From contig JAKAFQ010000343.1 in assembly GCA_021817875.1 (NCBI GenBank), positions 1 through 5,119 on the forward strand: DNA of 5,119 nt, read 5' to 3'. The DNA is from Pseudomonadota bacterium. Lineage in GTDB: Bacteria; Pseudomonadota; Gammaproteobacteria; Steroidobacterales; Steroidobacteraceae. Positions within the stretch are counted from its first letter, which is position 1, and the number at the start of each line of letters is the position of its first letter. The notes beneath the pieces were generated by a model. It saw only the letters and a program-made list of their open reading frames with translations. It was not told the origin of the DNA and searched no databases. The position numbers were made by a program, and so were the translations under genes. Positions 1 through 4,352 of the stretch are shown piece after piece.

Positions 1-2
1 GC

Positions 3-645
3 GCGATTCACAAGCGCTTCCTGGAATGGGAGAAGGCCGGTTTCTTCCTGGCGCTGTGGCGGGCGGGACTGGCCGAGTACGATGAGATGGAGGGCATCGC
101 TTGGCGATGGCAAAGTGCCGATGGGGAGCTGCTAAAAGCGCCGCTCGCCCAGGAATCGGTCGGGCCGAACCCGACCGATCGGGGGAAAAAAGGGGAGCAA
201 GCGAATGCTGTTGGTCGACGCCTGTGGCATCCCGCTGTCGATCATCGTGAGCGCGGCTAACCGGCATAACGTCACGCAACTCGTGCCGGTGCTCGAGGCG
301 ATCGTGCCACCCCGCCCGCCGGCCTCTGCGCGCCCCCGGCAGCACTTGTGCCTGGATGCCGGCTTTCGTGGCGCCTCTGCCGAGCAGGCGATTCGACGCC
401 GGCACTACGTTCCGCATGTGCGCTCGCGAACCGAAGAGCGCCGCACGAACAGGCGCTCCCCACCGCGGCGCTGGGTGCTCGAGGTCGCCCACTCCTGGTT
501 CAATCGCTTCCGTAAGCTTCTGGTGCGCTATGAGAAAACCCACCGTTCGTACCGCGCGCTTAACATGCTCGCCGCTGCAATCATCAGCTTCCGCCGCGTG
601 CCGGCACGCCTAAATATTAGGGTCTTCCGGTTTTCGTGTGGGTGA
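3..645 (+). CDS. IS5-family transposase, N-terminus outside window, +1 frameshift
   Basis: DDE transposase that would cut and join the ends of its own IS5-type element. The first visible part, in frame 3 (positions 3-260), reads HKRFLEWEKAGFF and later KAPLAQESVGPNPTDRGKK, a hallmark of IS427-type transposases. The first catalytic Asp is in SADGE (codon 120-122). The protein continues in frame 1 as GSKRMLLVDACGIPLS, with the second Asp in CLDAGF (355-357) and the Glu in VLEVAHSW (481-483), so the triad is complete. The two frames join across 183-195 by a +1 (or -2) shift that gives DRGKKGSKR. ISL3 insertion at 619/620 changed the C-terminus: the original tail RLNIIYG is now RLNIRVFRFSCG, with a stop at 643-645 inside ISL3. 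The catalytic core is untouched. Family call is secure; whether the shift is programmed or a mutation is inference. Confidence 0.88.
181..195 (+). other. G5A6G4 tract joining the two IS5 transposase frames
   Basis: GGGGG AAAAAA GGGG lies exactly where the protein similarity passes from frame 3 to frame 1. Upstream frame codons are CGG GGG AAA AAA; the downstream frame reads AAG GGG AGC AAG CGA. Skipping one A gives the expected family sequence DRGKKGSKR. Programmed frameshifting is known in part of the IS5 family, and long A and G runs also favour transcriptional slippage, so either route could make the full transposase. A plain indel mutation remains possible. Confidence 0.6.
612..619 (+). 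repeat. Target-site duplication, left copy (AAATATTA)
   Basis: The 8-bp sequence AAATATTA directly precedes the left ISL3 inverted repeat and is repeated exactly after the right one. Eight-base duplications are characteristic of ISL3 transposition. The AT-rich target stands out in this GC-rich sequence. Confidence 0.95.
620..643 (+). repeat. ISL3 terminal inverted repeat, downstream end
   Basis: Begins GGGTCTTCCGG and ends TTTTCGTGTGGGT. It matches the reverse complement of 2110-2133 at 21 of 24 positions, differing at positions 3, 9 and 12. The block TTTCGTGTGGGT is the longest perfectly shared core. This repeat also supplies the last codons and stop (643-645) of the disrupted IS5 transposase. 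Confidence 0.93.
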
Positions 646-657
646 TTTTGGGCCAAT

Positions 658-1889
658 TTAGACTGCCGGCAGCATGCATGTGAGGATCTTCAGGCGCAGA
701 TATTCCTCGTCGCGCAGTCCGTATGCGCGGCGCTGGATGACGCGGATCTTGTTGTTCAGGCCCTCGACGAAGCCGAGCGAGACCTTGTTCTCGGGCTTGC
801 AGTAGGCGGCGATGCCATCCCAATGCCGATCGATCATTGCGGCGAACTTCTCGTAGGGACGAAGACGTTGCCATTTCAGGCTCTCGCGCCAGTGCTCGAA
901 GAAGCGTCGCGCCCAGCCCTCGCGCTCGTAGCTCCAGAGCTGGCCGAAGGATTCCTTGAGCAGGTAGGCGGTGTTCAGCCGCCGGTTGGCCGCGAGCAGC
1001 GTCTTGAGGCTCTGGCGCCCCTCGAGGGTGAGGTTCTCGCGGTTGGAGAGCAGCGTGTACTTCTGGCCCTTGATGAAGCGCCGGTCCTTGCTGGCAAGCC
1101 GCGCGTATTCGCTCTTACGCACCTTGTCCAGGGCTTCGCCAAGGTGACGCATGACGTGGAACTTGTCAAAGAGCATCGCCGCCTGCGGCGCGTGCTCGTT
1201 TGTGGCGTTACGAAAGGGCTTCCACATGTCCATCACCGCGAGCCGGATGCGTGCGCTCTTTTTGCGGCCAAGCCAAGCGTAGAACTGGGCCATGCTCGCT
1301 TCCGAGCGCGCTTCGCCTCCGAACCAGATCGGGCGAGCGCGCACCAGGTCGCTGACCACGATGCGGTAGGTGTGGCGCTTCCTGATCGAGATCTCATCGA
1401 TGCCGATCACCCGCGGGCCGGGCGTGCCGGCCTTGGCGAGCTGCGCCCGCAGGTACTGCTTTTCCAGTTCCTTGACGCTGTCCCAGTCCAGGTGCAGCTC
1501 CAGGGCGATATCCTTGATGGTGCTGCTGCGGCAGCGCCGGCCGACGTACCACGCAAAGCGCTTGGTATGGCGCGCACTGTCGGCCAGAAAATCCAGGCGC
1601 TCGCGTTTCACCAGCCCACAGCTCCGGCAAAGCACGCGCCGAACCTCCAGCTCGAGGTAGATGCGGTATTGCCCACTCGGCAGGTCGCGCACCTGTCGGG
1701 TTCTGCGGTCGTACCAGCCAGAATGAATCCTGCCGCAGGTGCCGCAGGCCGTTTTTTTGAGCGTCGCACGAGCGTGATGATCCGCGCCTGCGGATCGCCA
1801 AAGACGCCGCGCACTTGCTCCAAGGGCCGGAATCCGGGAAATCGGTACGCGTCCAGCACACGCCGCTTTCGCTTCGTTGAAGTAGGCAT
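658..1889 (-). CDS. ISL3-family transposase, two frames joined by a -1 shift at A7
   Basis: DDE transposase acting on the ISL3 ends. Reading starts at ATG 1889 (MPTSTKRKRRVLDAYRFPGF) and runs 46 codons to TCA AAA AAA. A -1 shift then continues as ACG GCC TGC to the stop at 658-660, giving about 410 residues, normal for the family. Without the shift the first frame stops near 1608. Domains: an N-terminal zinc ribbon with CxxC pairs at about residues 49/52 (ACGTCG) and 88/91 (LCRSCG), then the catalytic core with Asp in VIGIDEIS (about 165), Asp in AVMDMWKPF (about 221) and Glu in GFVEGLNNKI (about 376). FDKFHVMRHL is a further family motif. The start is chosen by N-terminal similarity; no strong ribosome site precedes it, and ATG 1958 is an in-frame alternative. 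Family is certain; the programmed nature of the shift is inference. Confidence 0.9.
1752..1758 (-). promoter_or_regulatory. A AAA AAA slippery heptamer in ISL3 transposase
   Basis: Seven A on the minus strand are read in the starting frame as TC A AAA AAA CGG, the exact register for -1 tandem slippage. Protein similarity leaves the first frame here (ARIITLVRRSKK) and resumes in the -1 frame as TACGTCGR, which carries the first zinc-ribbon cysteines. Slippery A runs of this form drive transposase frameshifting in several IS families. A one-base indel in a homopolymer would look the same in a single copy. Confidence 0.6.
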
Positions 1890-1976
1890 CGAACCATCAT
1901 GCCCAATCTCCGTCGAAGACCCAAGCGTTCGGCCGCACCCGCATGACGGGTTTCCCACCGCGTCGCGCGCTCGTGT

Positions 1977-1994
1977 GCGTGGCTTGCGCCACGC
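1977..1994. other. Perfect hairpin in the ISL3 leader
   Basis: GCGTGGC TTGC GCCACGC is a perfect 7-bp stem with a 4-nt loop; on the minus strand the loop is GCAA, a GNRA tetraloop. It sits in the leader between the terminal repeat (2110-2133) and the transposase start (1889) and is flanked by alternating GC runs. It may shape the transposase mRNA leader. No T tract follows on either strand, so it is not a terminator. I see no clear promoter in 1890-2109. Confidence 0.5.
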
Positions 1995-2109
1995 GCGCGC
2001 CGCCGTGGAAAACCCTGCGCTCGCACCGCATCAGAAAGTGCGCCCGAACTTGAGCACCCCATTCGACCCTTGTTTGCCTCTGAAAAAGCGGTCAAAACCT
2101 TGCCGAAGT

Positions 2110-2133
2110 ACCCACACGAAATCCTGAAGAGCC
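2110..2133 (-). repeat. ISL3 terminal inverted repeat, upstream (transposase 5') end
   Basis: On the minus strand it begins GGCTCTTCAGG and ends TTTCGTGTGGGT. It pairs with 620-643 at 21 of 24 positions and is immediately bordered by the octamer AAATATTA. Confidence 0.93.
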
Positions 2134-2141
2134 AAATATTA
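2134..2141 (+). repeat. Target-site duplication, right copy (AAATATTA)
   Basis: Exact copy of the octamer at 612-619. The two copies flank the ISL3 element, and both neighbours (cgcct before, tttacgg after) read as one continuous IS5 sequence once the element and one copy are removed. Confidence 0.95.
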
Positions 2142-2156
2142 TTTACGGATAAGCTC

Positions 2157-2367
2157 TAAAAGTGATGACGACGGGTATCCTGCCCGCCGACGCAGCGAAT
2201 TTTCTTCTCAACAGCGATGTCGCTGGGCTAATGGACGGCCTGGGCGGTCTCTACGATCTGGTGCTCGTAGACCTGCCGCCGCTGCTTGCCGTGAACGATG
2301 TCTTTCTCATCGCCCGCTACGCAACATGTTGTTGCTTAAGCACGGCCTTCACAGCCTGACGGCGGTG
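2157..2367 (+). pseudogene. Fragment of BY-type tyrosine kinase / chain-length regulator (Wzc-like)
   Basis: Remnant of a bacterial tyrosine kinase of the Wzc/EpsB type, inner-membrane proteins that control polymerisation and export of capsule or exopolysaccharide. The visible piece reads KVMTTGILPADAANFLLN, then YDLVLVDLPPLLAVNDVF and LIARYA. LVLVDLPP matches the Walker B form of this family (three hydrophobic residues, D, xxP); the Asp codon is 2270-2272. Walker A, Walker A', the membrane domain and the C-terminal tyrosine cluster are all absent. The frame turns to TCCCLSTAFTA and a stop at 2357-2359. In the -1 frame the sequence reads MLLLKHGLHSLTAV up to the intron boundary, like the next strand of such kinases, so one base seems to be lost near 2321-2328. 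It is cut by the IS5 element on one side and the group II intron on the other. It cannot make an active kinase. Confidence 0.65.
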
Positions 2368-2402
2368 GTCGAGTAGCTCAGCCATTCGGCTTTCGCCCTC
2401 AC
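2368..2402 (-). ncRNA. Group II intron domain VI and 3' splice site
   Basis: After domain V the minus strand reads GTGAGGGCGAAAGCC and closes with GAGCTACTCGAC. AGCC/GGCT forms an inner stem around GAAT, and GAG/CTC can form the outer part. The A of CTACTC lies seven nucleotides from the final C, the usual branch-point distance, and the intron ends in AC as expected (AY). Confidence 0.65.
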
Positions 2403-2437
2403 AGATCCTTACGTGCGGCTTGCCCGCATACGGCTCT
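2403..2437 (-). ncRNA. Group II intron domain V (catalytic hairpin)
   Basis: The minus strand starts AGAGCCGTATGCGG and ends CGTAAGGATCT. It contains the AGC catalytic triad in AGAGCC, a distal UGCGG/CCGCA stem capped by a GCAA-type loop, and the two-base bulge region before GTA. Compared with the usual partner strand (ACGGTTCT form) it reads AAGGATCT, which leaves two G-A oppositions in the lower stem, one of them at the triad. It sits about 30 nt after the maturase stop, as expected. Confidence 0.82.
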
Positions 2438-2466
2438 TCCTGGAAGTGACTTGAGCAGCCAAGCGT

Positions 2467-3933
2467 TCATGCGGCGGCACCGAGGAGGCGCGGGGTCGGC
2501 AGGGGCAGGCGGGCAAGCAGACGGGCGAAGTCGAACCAAGTCAGGGCGCGCTGGCTGCGTCGACGCAACACCCTGAACCACAGCCGGCATACCTCCTGGT
2601 AGAAGGTCGCGAGGCTGGCCAGATTGCTGCGTAGGCCGTAGTAGGCATAGTGTCCGCGCAGCACGCTGCACAACCAGCGCTGCTGTTCGCCAATCGGCGC
2701 ATGCATGCGGCGCCACGCGGTCTGGCGCAGCTCCTTGAGCTTGGCCGTCAATCGCTTGCTCTGCGTTCGACGCTTTACCACGAAGCTTCCGGTACGAGTC
2801 CACGCGCAGTAGTGCGTGAACCCAAGGAAGGCGAAGGTCTCGGGACGTCGCTGACCGCGTTTTGCACGGGTGATCGCCGGCAGACGGCCGAACTCGATGA
2901 GACGGGTCTTCTCGTCGTGCAGAGTCAAGCCGAACTTGCCCAGCCGGCTGCGCAGCGCATCGAGCATGCTGCGAGCGTCCGGCGCACACTGGAACCCCAT
3001 CACGAAGTCGTCGCAATAGCGCACGACGATCATCCGGCCGCGTGCCTGCGTCTGTCTCCAGCGATGGGCCCACAGGTCGAGCACGTAGTGCAGGAACACG
3101 TTGGCCAGCAACGGGCTGATACCAGACCCTTGTGGGGTCCCTTCCGTGGTTTCCTGTAGCTCTCCTTGCTCCATCACACCGGCCTTCAGCCACTGCGCAA
3201 TGAGCCGCAGCACCCTCCGGTCGGCGATTCGATGCGCCAACATCCGTAGTAGCCAGTCGTGATCGACCGAGTCGAAGAACCTGCGGATGTCAGCATCAAG
3301 CACCCAGTTCACTTTCTGCGACATCAACGCCGTGTGCAACGACTGCAATGCCTGATGCGGGCTGCGCGCGGGCCTGAAGCCGTACGAGAAGCCCAGGAAG
3401 TCGGCCTCGTAGATGGCGCTCAGGATCTCGGCCACCGCGCTCTGCAGGATTTTGTCCTCCAGGGCTGGCACGCCCAATGGGCGCTGGCCTCCATCGCTCT
3501 TCGGGTTGTACGCTCGCCTCACCGGCAGCGCTCGATAGCGTCCCGTATGAATCCGCGCGCACAGGTCCTGCAGCCTTCGCTGCAGATCGTGCTCGTAAGA
3601 TTCCACCGTTTCGCCGTCGACGCCGGCACTGGCTTTGCGCTTCAGCCTTCGGAACGCCCGCTCCAGCGATTGCACGTTGACGTGATGCAGCAGGGCCGTG
3701 AAGCGGGCCCGCTTGTCGCGCTTGGCAACATCATTCACTCGCTGCAGCGCCAGCCGCGAGCTGTCCCGGCTCTGCGTCCGGACTCGCGCGGACCACAACG
3801 AGTTCCTTCCAGGCTGCCCCCTTCCCTCCGCCCTCTCGTTGCCTTCGAGGGTTTCGTCGGTAGTACGAGGCAGTCCGACTCCCGGACTCGGCTCGGCGTA
3901 GCGCTGTGGTCTTCCCTCGCGCTTCACCCCCAT
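2467..3933 (-). CDS. ltrA: Group II intron reverse transcriptase/maturase
   Basis: Multifunctional protein that stabilises the folded intron for splicing and copies it into DNA during retrohoming. From ATG 3933 it has 488 residues. In order: a basic N-terminal segment (KREGRPQRYAEPSPG), the finger region (FTALLHHVNV at about 78-87, KSDGGQRPLGVPALEDK at about 145-161, GFSYGFRPARSPHQAL at about 181-195), motif A (DADIRRFFDSVDHDWL at about 213-228, catalytic Asp near 215), GTPQGSGISPLLANVFLH (about 265-282), YCDD at 306-309, and a thumb/X domain (FAFLGFTHYCAW near 367, RGHYAYYGLRSN near 426). It ends shortly after LPLPTPRLL with no HNH endonuclease. The catalytic residues are intact. The frame stays open back to 4233 through ribozyme sequence. 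GTG at 3738 would give 423 residues and leave more room for the ribozyme, so the start is uncertain. Confidence 0.9.
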   Translation of the reverse strand: MGVKREGRPQRYAEPSPGVGLPRTTDETLEGNERAEGRGQPGRNSLWSARVRTQSRDSSRLALQRVNDVAKRDKRARFTALLHHVNVQSLERAFRRLKRKASAGVDGETVESYEHDLQRRLQDLCARIHTGRYRALPVRRAYNPKSDGGQRPLGVPALEDKILQSAVAEILSAIYEADFLGFSYGFRPARSPHQALQSLHTALMSQKVNWVLDADIRRFFDSVDHDWLLRMLAHRIADRRVLRLIAQWLKAGVMEQGELQETTEGTPQGSGISPLLANVFLHYVLDLWAHRWRQTQARGRMIVVRYCDDFVMGFQCAPDARSMLDALRSRLGKFGLTLHDEKTRLIEFGRLPAITRAKRGQRRPETFAFLGFTHYCAWTRTGSFVVKRRTQSKRLTAKLKELRQTAWRRMHAPIGEQQRWLCSVLRGHYAYYGLRSNLASLATFYQEVCRLWFRVLRRRSQRALTWFDFARLLARLPLPTPRLLGAAA

Positions 3934-4254
3934 CGATGATGCGTTGATGGACCCGCCCGGGTCTCCCGCGTCCCGACGCTGACCTTCCGTGCGTGATGTG
4001 TTCCGCGACCCCGGTGGAGTTTGATCGCCTCGCCTGGCGGCGACCCGTATGCTGCCTTCGTTGACGGGAACCAACTCGGCCTCCACGACACTCAGCCTTT
4101 CAAGGCTAAACCACCACACCCCGCACAGCCCCTGTCTACGCTTCGAACGGTACGTTGCCGCCCCGCCCGCAAGACTCGGTCCCGACCTGTCCGCTACGAC
4201 TTTGGCCGGATACGACTCGCACCTACATGTCAACGTCAGTTAAGCACGGCGCAC
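3934..4254 (-). ncRNA. Group II intron 5' ribozyme region (domain I onward)
   Basis: No separate gene is seen in these 321 bases; they are the start of the intron RNA. It begins GTGCGCC. A hairpin GTTG/CAAC (4060-4063 with 4072-4075) encloses the eight-base loop GUUCCCGU, which suits the EBS1 loop and lies about 185 nt into the intron. The segment GUCGUAG (complement of 4194-4200) can pair with CUACGGC of the 5' exon and could be EBS2, although it lies unusually near the 5' end. The ribozyme probably extends past 3934 under the N-terminal part of the maturase frame. I did not fold the whole region. Confidence 0.65.
4064..4071 (-). other. Candidate EBS1 loop of the group II intron
   Basis: The RNA loop GUUCCCGU is closed by GUUG/CAAC. 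UCCCGU pairs with the six exon bases next to the 5' splice site (CUGGGA): A-U, three G-C, one U-G wobble and one C-U mismatch. This supports the 5' boundary at 4254 and suggests the flanking exon is a genuine homing or near-homing site. Confidence 0.5.
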
Positions 4255-4281
4255 TCCCAGCCGTAGTTGAAAGTTAAGGGG

Positions 4282-4352
4282 TGGCGGTTCCCCGGTGGAT
4301 TCGAGAGAATCGAGTTCGCCAAAACCAAAGTCTCAGGAAAGGAGAACCGCCA
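4282..4352 (+). promoter_or_regulatory. Inverted repeat that would sequester the transposase ribosome site and start
   Basis: TGGCGGTTCCCC at 4282-4293 pairs with GGAGAACCGCCA at 4341-4352 at 11 of 12 positions (C4291 against A4343 is the only mismatch). The 3' arm contains the GGAG of the ribosome site and the A of the ATG. Between the arms a second hairpin, GATTC-GAGA-GAATC (4298-4311), has a GNRA loop. In an RNA that enters from outside the element both arms are present and the start is masked; an RNA starting after 4293 would lack the first arm. Several IS elements limit impinging transcription this way. The structure is seen; its role is inferred. Confidence 0.6.
4335..4344 (+). promoter_or_regulatory. 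Ribosome binding site for IS256 transposase
   Basis: AGGAAAGGAG lies seven bases before ATG 4352. It is the strongest ribosome site in the window, and it decides this start over the in-frame GTG at 4295. Its last four bases fall in the inverted-repeat arm at 4341-4352. Confidence 0.8.

Larger units (their letters stand above)
620..2133 (-). mobile_element. Complete ISL3-family insertion sequence (1514 bp)
   Basis: A whole insertion sequence bounded by imperfect 24-bp inverted repeats and an exact 8-bp target duplication. It carries one transposase gene on the minus strand, with the stop 38 bp from one end and about 240 bp of leader before the start at the other. The terminal sequence GGnTCTTCnGGnTTTCGTGTGGGT is typical of ISL3 elements in proteobacteria. 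Both ends, the catalytic residues and the target duplication are intact, which suggests recent, possibly active, transposition. Activity depends on whether the A7 site in the transposase gene allows a -1 shift. Confidence 0.95.
1..2156 (+). mobile_element. IS5-family (IS427-type) element, 3' part, split by ISL3
   Basis: This is the 3' portion of an IS5-family insertion sequence whose left end lies before the window. Its body runs from 1 to 619, is interrupted by the ISL3 element at 620-2133, and resumes after the duplicated 8 bp. The right end is not certain. I place it near 2155-2156 because the kinase reading frame resumes at CTA AAA GTG ATG (from 2156), and because IS5 elements of this type usually insert at short TNA-like targets; TAA at 2157-2159 would fit. 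Joining 619 to 2142 restores a transposase stop (TAA, 2150-2152) only a few bases from that end, which is usual for this compact group. The left terminal repeat is not visible, so the pairing of the ends cannot be tested here. Confidence 0.7.
2368..4254 (-). mobile_element. Group II intron with endonuclease-less maturase (about 1887 nt)
   Basis: A self-splicing retroelement: a ribozyme with a reverse transcriptase inside. The 5' end is called at GTGCGCC (minus strand from 4254). The 3' end is called at CTACTCGAC (to 2368), with a candidate branch-point A (complement of 2374) seven nucleotides from the end, as expected. The reverse transcriptase lies at 2467-3933, domain V at 2403-2437 and a domain VI-like hairpin at 2368-2402. 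A loop at 4064-4071 fits EBS1 and pairs at 5 of 6 positions (one G-U) with the last six exon bases, CTGGGA. The element is antisense to the kinase fragment and the IS256 gene, so it could not splice out of their mRNAs. Length and lack of an endonuclease domain resemble small bacterial introns such as RmInt1; I do not assign a class. Confidence 0.85.

Noticed and set aside
1977..1994. Rho-independent terminator
   Set aside because: The stem is perfect, but no T run follows on either strand.
823..2127. Long open frame on the + strand (over 400 codons) across the ISL3 element
   Set aside because: It is antisense to the ISL3 transposase, runs into the terminal repeat and has low-complexity Ala/Arg/Pro content with no recognisable domain. 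It is a GC-rich shadow frame.
3259..3939. Open frame on the + strand opposite the maturase
   Set aside because: The opposite strand holds clear reverse transcriptase motifs. The + frame has no motif and no ribosome site.
4218..4222. Alternative group II intron 5' end (GTGCGAG reading from 4222)
   Set aside because: The motif fits, but the preceding exon bases (CATGTAG) do not pair with the EBS1-like loop, whereas those before 4254 do.
4295..4351. Upstream start (GTG 4295) for the IS256 transposase
   Set aside because: There is no ribosome site before it, it lies inside the hairpin, and a strong AGGAAAGGAG is correctly spaced before ATG 4352.
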